Assembly: GCA_011947345.1 (NCBI GenBank) | Contig: JAAVTG010000198.1 | Location: forward strand, 1 to 39,195 | Direction: 5' to 3' | Source of the DNA: Phytophthora quininea | Lineage: Eukaryota; Oomycota; Peronosporomycetes; Peronosporales; Peronosporaceae | DNA: 39,195 nucleotides | Shown here: positions 31,349 through 39,195 of the stretch, one piece after another | Layout of the letters: each line of letters begins with the position of its first letter | Position numbering within the stretch: the first letter of the stretch is position 1 | Position numbers and translations under genes: made by a program | The notes under the pieces: model-generated | The model's database searches: none | What the model was told of the DNA's origin: nothing | What the model saw: only the letters and a program-made list of their open reading frames with translations

Positions 31349-31762
31349 ATGGTCGCAACCCTTGCGGCGTTGATCGTTGCGATCTCGCTGTTGTTCGCAC
31401 CGCCAAGCCAGGCGTACTCGATGACGATCTGGAGCTACGAAGGCGCCAAGTCAAAACTGCTGCACTTCAACTTCACCGAGACGCAGTGGTGCTACGCGTT
31501 CGACTCGTGCGCGCTGGCCAAGGTATCGTTTGCCGAGTGGACGAATCTGCCTGAGAAATCGCAGATGTTGTTCTACCGAGACGCGCAGTGCACGGCTCAA
31601 GCCTACGGGGCCATGGATTACGGTCCGACCAGCGTGTCCTTCCACAAAGCAGGGGTGAATGTCAGTCTGTTGGCAGCGTTCAAGTTGTTTGAGGTGTATG
31701 GGGACAGCACCGGTGGGATCCAGGACCTGTGCCTCGGGGACAGTGTCTCGGTCGTGAGTTAG
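31349..31762 (+). CDS. Small secreted four-cysteine protein (member D)
   Basis: 137 residues from the ATG at 31349, chosen because the signal peptide (MVATLAALIVAISLLFAPPS) starts there; an upstream in-frame ATG at 31253 would place a Cys-rich unrelated stretch before it. The mature part: YSMTIWSYEGAKS, QWCYAFDSCALAKVSFAEW, MLFYRDAQCTAQ, and IQDLCLG near the end. All four cysteines are present. The WSYEGA start and the CALAKVSFAEW region are closest to member E. The frame is intact. Confidence 0.8.
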   Translation: MVATLAALIVAISLLFAPPSQAYSMTIWSYEGAKSKLLHFNFTETQWCYAFDSCALAKVSFAEWTNLPEKSQMLFYRDAQCTAQAYGAMDYGPTSVSFHKAGVNVSLLAAFKLFEVYGDSTGGIQDLCLGDSVSVVS

Positions 31763-31987
31763 CTGACCTACTTCTCAACTTGCCCGTAACGTGAGGCGCT
31801 GTTGGATCATGCATATACTCTTCTTGAAATCAATTGCGATCTCGAACTATTCCGCGGGGAAAACTATGTAGTTGTTGGCAAACTTACACTCGTTCTTTTC
31901 GAATCCAAGCTTCGTTGCGCGCATGATTCAAGCTGGCTAGACGGCGCCGTTCGCCGCTCACAACCATTTTGTCGTCGTCGAATCCCC

Positions 31988-32379
31988 ATCGCAACGTCCG
32001 TGACTGCATTCGCTCTCATCCTCTCGATCGTGACCAGCCTCCTGTCGGTGGCTTGTGACGCGTGGGATGTCTCGCTGACGATGTGGAGCTACGAAGGCGC
32101 GCAGACTCGCACGTTCCAGTACACGATCGTTGAGAAGCAACGCTGCTACAAAGTCAGCGCCTGCCTCCTGGAAAAGTCTCGTTCGCCACGTGGACAAGTC
32201 TTCCTTCCGACACCAAGATCGTGTTTTCTTCCAGCGTAAAGTGTTTGTCTTCTGGCATCGTACACAGCGCGACCGAGGCTGGTAGCGTGAATTTCAACCA
32301 GGCCTTCAAGGTGCGCTCGTTCATCCTCTACGACCAAGACGAAGGGCTCTCCGACTGGAAATACAGCGACCTGTGCTGA
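31988..32379 (+). pseudogene. Small secreted four-cysteine protein (member E), start lost and frame broken
   Basis: The paralogous signal peptide begins at 31988, but where member D has ATG this copy reads ATC, and no ATG occurs upstream in the same frame within the open stretch. The signal region (TAFALILSIVTSLLSVACDA) is followed by VSLTMWSYEGAQTRTF and QRCYKVSACLLEK. One base is lost near 32176-32180, and the next frame continues with SFATWTSLPSDTKIVF, KCLSSGIVHSATEAGSVNF and WKYSDLC, ending at the TGA at 32377-32379. The frame change may be an assembly error; the missing start is a better sign of decay, unless a short upstream exon supplies it. Confidence 0.65.
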
Positions 32380-32472
32380 GGTAGCTCGTCAAATACGAAT
32401 TGTTGATTCATGCCATCCATTTTCCGTGCTTTACTTTGCTCGCCACAACCGACTTTTCCTTTCGCCCCCTCC

Positions 32473-32925
32473 ATGCTGCTGTTCAACCTCCAAGCCGTTG
32501 CGCTCATACTTGTCCTGTTCTCGTGGAACGTCTACGCGAGCAAAATTACCTTTTAAAGCGGTGGCAAGTACACGGATCCGTCCAAATCGTTTTCCTTCGG
32601 CACGACGCAGCGGTGCTTCTCGCTGACTGGGTGCTGGGACAACAAGAGCCGATCAAGTTCCTGGTCTGCGAGCAGAATGGCATTTTACGCGTCGGCCGAG
32701 TGTCAAGGCAGAAAATTTGCTAGCAGTTCTGGTTCTTCGGGAGTCATTGTCTTTTATGGCACCACTATGAATGGAGACGCGACGTCCTTCATGGTGTGGG
32801 AAAACAGCCACTATGCTACTGCAGGCTTCAAGAACATCTGCGAGGAAAGCACCATCGTCGATGCCTCCTCTTCCAACGCGAGTGTGAGCGGAGAGATCGT
32901 AGAGGCGCCGGGGTTCGTAGCGTAG
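32473..32925 (+). pseudogene. Small secreted four-cysteine protein (member F) with in-frame stop
   Basis: The signal peptide is intact (MLLFNLQAVALILVLFSWNV). The next strand reads KITF followed by TAA at 32554-32556, exactly where members A and B have Tyr in TLYSG/TIYSG. The same frame then continues without a break for over 120 codons: SFSFGTTQRCFSLTGCW, MAFYASAECQG, SFMVWENSHYATAGF, NICEES, ending at 32925. A single substitution in a Tyr codon explains the stop. It is therefore either a very young pseudogene or a single-base call error; readthrough is not suggested by the context. Confidence 0.7.
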
Positions 32926-32984
32926 GTGGTCGTTGCTGGACGAACGCAAAATGAAATGGCACTTTCGCCACTTTGATTTCCTGT

Positions 32985-34771
32985 TCATTTCGTAGATACT
33001 TGAGAAGTCCCCTGCAGACGCCCGATAAGTACTTTACGGCAAGGTGGAGGGGATGTATACGTCGGAGAGCAACCGCTATAGCTTTGCCGCAGCGTCTTCT
33101 CCGTCGTTTGCTTGGTATAGCGATACGTGGACTCTGCCATGACCCGCAGCGCGGACATTCGTTGCCACAACGGCACGGATCTGCCGGCGTCGGTCGCGCG
33201 TGGCGTCTCGCTGGTGCGCTCCCACACACCATCCGCGCTTTCGTCGCTACTGAGGTCCTCTAGCTTCATCGGGGCTTGTCGGGATGCACAATCGTTTGCT
33301 GCTTCGTTTTCGCTGCTCACGAGTTTGCCCCCTTCGTTTTGGCTCTTTCGAGCTGAGTCTTCGTGCTGGTCACTGTTCGCCGAGTCCTGCAGCAAATTGT
33401 CCAGAGCTTGCAGCGACTGCCTCGCCACAACCTCCTCGTCGCCTTCGTCCTTCGGTCTCGCCGGCCCAGCAGAGGCGGCAAAGTTCACCTTCGGTCGATC
33501 GTCGAGGTCGTGTCGAGTGAGTCGAGGGCCAGCGGAAGCCGAGAAATTCACTCGACGGGGTCTGCCGGCAGCTCGCGTCGGGTGTCTGGAACTTCGTGGT
33601 GACGTCAGCGCACCATACTGGCCGGCGCGGATTTCCTGTCGAGCAATCGCCACGGCGCTCTCTGCGGTGGTGCTGGTGATGCAGGGCGTGCACAAATCGA
33701 CCGACACTGCGTGGAGCTCTTTGGTGCCGAAAACCCCGGAAACAGCAGCTTCTGACTGACGCTGCAGCGAGCACATTCGCATGCCGCACATTTCGCAGCG
33801 AGTCGGCGAGTGGAAAACTCGGTCCAGCGACTTGGCGCACAGCGGACACTGCGACGGGGACACCGAAGCAGCAGCAGGCGGCGAGCGACGTTTGTGCTGC
33901 AGTCGCCATGCCAACTTTCGCCGCTGCGCACAGACCCCCGCCTTCCAGAAGTAGGAGAGTCCGTTGGCTGTGGACAAGAGGGCGAGACTGTCGAGCACGC
34001 GGCCCTGCGCCGCCACTCGTCCAGTCATGAAAACGTCAACCTCGTTTGCGTTGTCAGGGTTCTGTTGGAGAAGGACGCAAGAGGACACTCGAGCCCGCAC
34101 TAGGCCGTGCTCTTTGCGGAGATCAGGACACTGCGGCAGGTCGACCGAGTGGATCAAAAGTGGCCGAGCTCAGAACCGTCTTCGCGGGTCTTGATGCCTG
34201 TGTGCTCGACGTAGACAACGTCTCGAGGCAGCACTACAGCACCCATGGCTGCAGGGTGCGCCTTCACGAGCCACTTGATGCCCAGGAACCGGAACGGGTG
34301 GGCGATGGTGGGTCCTTTGAGCTCCTGCAAGACCTGCGCGTCGACCACTTCGTCCTCCGAAATGGCCGCTTTGGCCATCATATGCACTGCAGTAGGCGTG
34401 TGGATGCCGTACATGACGTCCTCCAGCGTCCCCTCCAGCGTGCCGAGCCCCAGCAATCGTGGCAATGGCCAGTCGTCGTCATTTTGTTGTCCCAGCACGG
34501 CGGACGCTGCTGGTTTGAATTGGCTGCGGCTGTGGCACTGTCGATGGAAAGCGGCGCTCGAGCGTTCGCGATACACGGTGATCCGCTCCCTCGTCTTGAG
34601 CGACTTCCAGCGTCGACGGTCCACGGTGCCAGCGTCTCGAATGCAGTGGCAGTCCAGCTGTGTCTCGGCCATCGCCAACTGCTGCTCCGCCAACGTCTCC
34701 AGCGCGTCCTGTTCGTCTACTGACAGTGTCAGCGGAGGGAACGCCTCCCCTGCCAATGGGAACTTGCCCAT
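32985..34771 (-). CDS. START-like / FYVE-like zinc finger protein, copy 1
   Basis: Lipid-binding protein of the oomycete START-FYVE family, about 590 residues. Start at 34771 (MGKFPLAGEAFPPLTLS). The START-like part carries GTLEGTLEDVMYGIHTPT, GIKWLVKAHP, and HSVDLPQCPDLR. It is followed by a FYVE-like finger with CPLC, CEMC, MCSL and LCTPC, then a disordered region with two VNFxASAGP units, and a coiled C terminus (LRVMAESTYRYTKQT). In the finger the position that is MCSRC in copy 2 reads MCSLQ, so one metal ligand is missing. One base is lost in the A run 34156-34159; the next frame restores HSVDL, as in copy 2. START domains bind lipids and FYVE fingers bind PI3P on endosomes; both roles are inferred. 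Confidence 0.8.
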
Positions 34772-34810
34772 TCCGTTTCAAGTGAGACCCTCGCACGAGT
34801 CCCCAATGGC

Positions 34811-35221
34811 ATGCGCTACCAAGTGCGAGCAAGTGCGAGCAAGACGGCGACTTGGACAGTGCCGAGGTTGGATTTCGTAGCGACTGGATGTCGCAAGGGA
34901 CGGCGACGGCTTTACAAGCGCCGTGAAGCGGAGTGGCAGGAGGCCGATTCGCATAAAGCAGCTGGAGGCGGAAATGACGAGCCGAGACGCTCGTCGACGA
35001 TTGCAACGCGCACGCTATACGGTCCAGTCGAGTGGAAACTGCGCTCGAAGCGGACAGGGAGACTCGACCATTGTGCAGCAGCTACATCACGCTGCCAAAG
35101 CGTTAGTATCGGGTCGCGGAGGTTGCTGCTTGCTCCCGGTGCTGGGACGATTGGCGTAGGGGTCTTGCTCGGTGGTCTTTACTGGTGCTGGCTAGTGTTC
35201 AGTCGACGACCAAGCAACTGA
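34811..35221 (+). CDS. Possible small tail-anchored protein
   Basis: An open frame of 136 codons starting 39 bases from the divergent START-FYVE copy 1. The body is Arg-rich and unrecognised. The C terminus has one convincing membrane segment (GAGTIGVGVLLGGLYWCWLVF) followed by SRRPSN, as in tail-anchored proteins. An alternative reading starts at 34888 and uses two one-base shifts (near 34920 and 35110) through a helical RDARRRLQRARYTVQ frame to reach the same tail. I cannot choose between them. The tail is the reliable part. The following 35222-35563 shows no gene. Confidence 0.35.
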   Translation: MRYQVRASASKTATWTVPRLDFVATGCRKGRRRLYKRREAEWQEADSHKAAGGGNDEPRRSSTIATRTLYGPVEWKLRSKRTGRLDHCAAATSRCQSVSIGSRRLLLAPGAGTIGVGVLLGGLYWCWLVFSRRPSN

Positions 35222-35563
35222 GGAGACCAACACTGATGGAGCTTGTGTCGGCATCGGCGTTGCATTTGGTAGGAGCGGCAGCAAGACAACAAGTTGGCGA
35301 CTGCAAAACACCTGGGCGCTGGGAAGCTTCGCTCTCGATGGCTTTCCTTCGCTGCTCGACCACCGTAAACGCTGGTGATCTCACTGAGCAATGAGAGACT
35401 TGCGATGAAGTTGATAGGATGGTTGCTGGTTGCTATATTACCGGGAGCTCTCCTTCCTCATGGGGAGCTCTATTTAGTCCAATTCGTTGACTTCCACAGT
35501 GGAAAGGCACACCGACTGCGCCTTCAACGGCATGCCGCCGCACTGCATCATCTCCGTGTGGCG

Positions 35564-37268
35564 TTAAGTGAGTCGGTACGTGCTCTCGGCGTTCTGCTGC
35601 AGTTGTGTCATGCGCTGCAGCAGTTCGCGGCGCTGGCGCAGCTGGCTGTTCATGGCTGGTGCCGATGGCTTTGACGGCTTGGGGGCATCGAGCACGCAAG
35701 CGGATTCACGTCCCCCGCCAGCTCCGGCAGGTCCGAGAATGCGTTCGGAGGCTGGGTCTTCCTTCGACCGGCGTCGCACATCTCCTCGTTCAGGTAGTCG
35801 CTCGAGGAGCTGACGACGCTCAGATTCACGCTCAGGTCCAAATCGGCCAACTTGTCCTTGGGCTGGGGCGGGTGAGTCACCGACCGTCTTCGGACGCGCA
35901 CCTCGCTGTTGTCGACGATGAAGCTTCGTCGCTGGGTCGACTCCTCCTCCACGGGCGTCTCCAGTCGGATACAGCTCGAAGACAGCACAGTGTTGTTGCT
36001 GGAGACCGTCGTGTTCGACAAGAACGTTCGCAGTTGGCCGACACTCTGGTCGGTTTTCAATGAATCCTTTCGGAGTGAAGCGTGAGCTGCCTTCAGCTCG
36101 GCCCGAACGACGTCGACCGCGCTGTAGTTGGTGGCAGTGGCGACACATGACGTGCAGAAGGTTGTGTTCTGCTCCTTGAGTTCCTTGGGGCGTGCGACCC
36201 GGTAGCTGAGCCGTCGACTGACCCGGCACCGAGAGCACATTGGACGGGAGCAGAGTTCGCAGTGCGCGACGCTGCGGAACATGTGCAACGTTGTCAAGCA
36301 AACTGCGCATGATTTGGAGGAAGACGACCTTGCAGCTCCGCTGCTTCGACAGCCTCCGCTTGAGCGTTTGATTTGACTTCGTTCCAGAAAATGCTCGAGC
36401 TTCTTGCTGTACGAGCACTCGGTCGCCTGGCCCAGCTTGAGAAGGGTGCTGACCGTCGAAGCGACCGCAACCGACTCTGGCATGTGGCCACTCGGGTCGA
36501 CGCTGCCTTTCATGTAGACATCGACCGATCCATTCCGGAGCTGCCGGAAGAGATGGCAAGACACGACGCGAGCTCTCGTCACTTGGTACTGCTCCGAAAG
36601 CTCTCCGAGGCCAGGAAGATCGACCGAGTGCATGATGTGGTAGCCGATCCGCTCGCCGTTGGCGGCTATAACTGTTCCAGATGCTTCGACAAACACGAAA
36701 TCGCGCTTGGCGGCGATCTTTGTGAGTCCGAGGACATGCCACTTGACGCTGCAGAACTGGAAGGGGTTCTTGGTCGTCGGCTTTTCGATGCAGTGAAGCA
36801 GCTCCGCGTCTAGCAACTCCTCGCCAGTGTACGACGCGCGAATAAAGGACGAGGTGGCGTCGGGCGCCATCAATCCGTACAGGACATCGTCCACCGTTCC
36901 TTCAACGGTGCCGACCGTCATCAATTCCGGTACATTCCACGTCGCTCCACTGTTTTCGCTGCGAGCAGAATACGAAGTTGACGCTGAAGCTGACGGAGTC
37001 GAGCAGTTGGTGCGGATTGCAGAGCTGGAATCGTTTGTGGTGATGTCACAATCCCCGACCGTTGCTTATAGCAAATGAGGTTTTCGGCCTTCTTGACGAC
37101 CTTGTACTGCGAGCGGGGCAGCAGCCGCCGTTGCTTCCGGTGGTGGATGCTGTACTCCGCCAAGGTCTCCGAAAGGGTCATCTCGACCACTTGCTGGATC
37201 TGGTCGACCTGCGTCCCGGTGAGCGCGGGGTAGTTGCTAAACGGCGATTGCGACAGCGGGAACTTCAT
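35564..37268 (-). CDS. START-like / FYVE zinc finger protein, copy 2
   Basis: Tandem paralogue of copy 1, about 567 residues. Start at 37268 (MKFPLSQSPFSNYPALTG), matching the start of copy 1; the in-frame extension to 37610 is not homologous. START-like part: VGTVEGTVDDVLYGLMAP, FCSVKWHVLG, RIGYHIMHSVDLPGLGEL. The FYVE-like finger has CAVC, CELC, MCSRC and FCTSC, so four Cys pairs are complete. A disordered region follows (VRVRRRSVTHPPQPK), then the coiled C terminus QRMTQLQQNAESTYRLT, ending at the TAA at 35564-35566. Two one-base losses: the C run 37053-37056, and the A pair 35698-35699 near the C terminus. The same tail motif (ESTYxxT) occurs in copies 1 and 3. Confidence 0.85.
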
Positions 37269-37325
37269 CCTGCCCTCGTGGGTGTGCGAAGCGATCCGCG
37301 TCGGCGCTATCGAGAAAGTTGTGTA

Positions 37326-37705
37326 ATGAGCGCTCGAAACATGGCCACTGGGCCGCTGGTGCTGAACAACCTGTTTGCCCAGAAGCCCGAGCGCATCAAG
37401 CGCAAGGCTGGTCAACGCTCGCACCACAGACGCCACGATGGTCGTTGAGCCATGTGGCGACTCTGCCAGTGCGATACAAGCAAGGCGCCAGCAGGCGATA
37501 ATCGAGACACGGCTCGGGCTCTGGGTGTGTGGCGCCGGACGAGCGTCGATGGCTGTCGCGGACACATTTCGCCACAAGTCTCGCGCCGCATAGTCCAAAT
37601 CGCGATCCAACTGTCGCGGGTGCCAACGGCTGGCTGTGGCGCAAAGTTTTCGACCGGCGCGGCAACGAGTTGGCTTTACGTGTCAACACGGATTGGATTC
37701 TCTAG
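37326..37705 (+). CDS. Small unrecognised protein divergent from START-FYVE copy 2
   Basis: Starts 57 bases from the copy 2 start, on the opposite strand: MSARNMATGPLVLNNLFAQK then PERIKRKA. The C terminus is convincing coding sequence, GANGWLWRKVFDRRGNELAL followed by RVNTDWIL and TAG at 37703-37705. Between them the frame is uncertain. One route uses the frame through MAVADTFRHKSRAA and one lost base near 37592. Another uses a weak intron (37410-37473) and the frame ending VRYKQGASRR, which then meets a TAA. The product is about 125 residues, basic. The family is not known to me; a mitochondrial or ribosomal small protein would fit its size and charge but this is a guess. Confidence 0.45.
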
Positions 37706-38095
37706 CGGAGACGGAGGACAGGTGCAACTACCCGGCGTCAAGTGAGACTTGGCCGGCTGAAGTTGCTGAAGCCGTGGGATGTAGACCGCGGTGGACGCTC
37801 TCCATATTTCGACCGCCGCTTTATCGCTCGAGCTGCAGCAATGTCTGTCGCGCGGGGCTTCCTCTTCCGCGGCTCGATCAAGTAATTGGGCGCTCTTCAA
37901 TGTGAAATGCAGGCCCGACAGACTCTGGTCGCCTTGCCTGTCACTGCGTTCGGCTATCCATTTGACCGACCATGCCTTCCCCGACTTCAGGTCGGAGTTC
38001 GCTTCAACGATGGCCATGTCAAAATGAGCCCGCCGCACCGAAACCAAATATCCACTCACATCCTCGCCCTTGCACCGAGGGCAGCATAGTTGCAT
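37676..38095 (-). CDS. Hypothetical ORF with N-terminal CCPRC motif
   Basis: Minus-strand frame of 139 codons from the ATG at 38095 (MQLCCPRCKGEDVSGYLVSV). The CPRC could be half of a zinc ribbon, but no second pair at a suitable distance is seen (a CC near residue 86 is the only candidate). The frame overlaps the 3' end of the plus-strand gene at 37326-37705 by 30 bases, so its true end may be earlier. Not recognised. The rest of 37706-38423 shows nothing else. Confidence 0.25.
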   Translation of the reverse strand: MQLCCPRCKGEDVSGYLVSVRRAHFDMAIVEANSDLKSGKAWSVKWIAERSDRQGDQSLSGLHFTLKSAQLLDRAAEEEAPRDRHCCSSSDKAAVEIWRASTAVYIPRLQQLQPAKSHLTPGSCTCPPSPLENPIRVDT

Positions 38096-38423
38096 GGCAA
38101 TAAGCGGCCAACGCTCTGTTCCGCGCAGCTCAGCTTGCTGCAGCCACGTGCCGTGGGGTGCAGACCCCACAAAACTTTTGACGTCTCTGCTAATGTGGCG
38201 GGGGTCTGTTTTTCATGGTACGACGTCTGTGCTCAAGGACGCCACGTGAAGCATTAATTGTCGGCTGCTCTGATCTCGTCTCAAGCCCGATGGTAAGCCA
38301 CGTGGCAATAACTGTTTGCGAGCCCAAGAGAACAAAATCGTCAAGTTGAACGCAAGTTTATTCTGCTTCAGCATGTCTTCACCTGCCATCTCCCAGATAA
38401 ATATCGTCACTCACGTAGCCTAC

Positions 38424-39195
38424 TTACTGATACCGACGGTCATAGCGCGCGTCGAGCGTAGACCCACCACGTTGAAGGCGAACGGCTGCGAGAACGTGCG
38501 CACGGAGCGAGTCCGTCGATGTGGTCGGCGACGTTGCCTTCGACATGCGGCCGCTGTCTCGCTCCTTAAAGGCCGCCTCCGTGTTCGCCCGTGCGACCTG
38601 GTACGTCGACTCGACCACATTGTGCAGGTCCTGCATCTGCTGGAAGAGCTGGTGCTGGTAGTTGTCTCCCGAGGAAGGCACGGTGGTGTGGGCACGGTGC
38701 AGACGCGACTTGACCTCGTCGACGTCCTCGTGCGGCTTGGCATAGTTCGACAGCATCATCGCGTGCACCTCGGCAATTGGGGCTGCCTCCACCACGTCCA
38801 CTTCCTCGGCAATCGCCACCGCTTTGTGGACTTCTTCAGCTTCTGCTTCGACTTCAGCGTCCTTCACCTCCTGCTCGATCTTGTTCCCAGCATCGGTGTC
38901 TACAGCCTCCGAGTCGGTGATCTGCTCGCTTTCCTGCTGAGCCGGATCTTCCTTCGCCGTCTCTGTTCGATCAGCCTCTTCTGGCTCCGACTGCTCCGCT
39001 GGTGTCTGCGCTTTTTCCTTCGGCTCTTCCTCCTCTTCGACGATAGGGGCCTCTCTATGGGAGCTCAAGGCCAGATCGCTCGTGGGGGTATCACACGACT
39101 CGTAGCCGTCGTCCATGACAGCCACGGACGACGCGTAGCTCGAGCGTCCCTCGTCCTCCGTCTCACGACATCGACAAAGTCGTCTTCGCCGTCCG
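38424..39195 (-). CDS. START-FYVE family protein, copy 3, C-terminal part (5' end outside window)
   Basis: C-terminal part of a third tandem paralogue. It is recognised by the coiled tail FQQMQDLHNVVESTYQVARA, which aligns with LQRMTQLQQNAESTYRLT of copy 2 and MAESTYRYTKQT of copy 1. Upstream is a long acidic, disordered stretch rich in Glu/Ala (EEEEEPKEKAQTPAEQSEPE). The frame is open from about 39186 to the TAA at 38424-38426, with a possible frame change near 39135-39170 where DGEDDFVDVV ends. START and FYVE parts would lie beyond the window, so the assignment rests on tail similarity and tandem position. The tail extends about 50 residues beyond the ESTY motif (TSTDSLRAHVLAAVRLQRGG). Confidence 0.6.
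   Translation of the reverse strand, partial: GRRRRLCRCRETEDEGRSSYASSVAVMDDGYESCDTPTSDLALSSHREAPIVEEEEEPKEKAQTPAEQSEPEEADRTETAKEDPAQQESEQITDSEAVDTDAGNKIEQEVKDAEVEAEAEEVHKAVAIAEEVDVVEAAPIAEVHAMMLSNYAKPHEDVDEVKSRLHRAHTTVPSSGDNYQHQLFQQMQDLHNVVESTYQVARANTEAAFKERDSGRMSKATSPTTSTDSLRAHVLAAVRLQRGGSTLDARYDRRYQ

Noticed and set aside
33127..33759. 210-codon plus-strand Ser-rich frame
   Set aside because: Antisense to START-FYVE copy 1; its Ser-rich content mirrors the Glu/Ala/Arg-rich coding strand.
34479..35006. 175-codon minus-strand frame overlapping the start of START-FYVE copy 1
   Set aside because: Different frame from copy 1, with no family similarity; the start at 34771 matches copy 2.
37269..37610. 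In-frame N-terminal extension of START-FYVE copy 2
   Set aside because: Copy 1 starts with the same MxKFPL-type sequence as the internal Met at 37268, and the extension overlaps the divergent plus-strand gene.
1..39195. CRISPR arrays, rRNA, tRNA, insertion sequences
   Set aside because: None seen on either strand by eye; the only repeats are short microsatellites and in-gene tandem units.

Overview
The window looks like nuclear DNA of an oomycete plant pathogen, most likely Phytophthora or a close relative. Three things point there: effector genes carrying a signal peptide plus RxLR/EER motifs, a Nep1-like protein gene, and compact genes with short introns (about 50-95 nt, GT..AG) and CTCATTC/CTCACTTT-type initiator elements upstream of start codons. 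No tRNA, rRNA or CRISPR was seen, and no intact transposon.

Layout, left to right. 1-3539: two related lipase-like genes (the first cut by the window edge, both broken) flank a Nep1-like gene with a degenerate active motif. 3891-4741: a SWEET sugar transporter. 4916-10908: a very long ferlin-like multi-C2 membrane protein. 10984-11915: an unrecognised type I membrane protein. 12099-13956: a PX-domain AGC kinase resembling SGK3. 14678-16744: a peroxisomal-type ABCD half transporter. 16745-17582: no confident gene, with possible remnants. 17583-19113: two RxLR-type effector genes head to head over a 326-bp gap. 19167-21001 (minus): a polytopic membrane protein. 21080-21523 (minus): a small secreted cysteine protein. 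21735-23990 (minus): a MAPKKK-like kinase with five introns. 24207-27584 (minus): an ankyrin-WW-coiled-coil protein. 27782-29399 (minus): an AIF-like flavoprotein. 29586-32925 (plus): a tandem cluster of five relatives of the 21080-21523 protein, some decayed, plus one unrelated small secreted ORF. 32985-39195 (minus): three tandem START/FYVE-type proteins (the last cut by the window edge), with small plus-strand ORFs immediately upstream of two of them.

Secretion and host interaction genes (Nep1-like, RxLR pair, six small secreted cysteine proteins, perhaps the lipases) are interleaved with ordinary housekeeping, signalling and membrane-traffic genes. Most genes are joined across single-base frame changes, nearly all in the direction of one lost base and often in a short homopolymer. 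Because this also hits highly conserved genes on both strands, I read most of these breaks as consensus errors rather than true gene death. The in-frame stops in the second lipase and in the last secreted paralogue cannot be explained by an indel. Coordinates of frame changes are approximate to a few bases.
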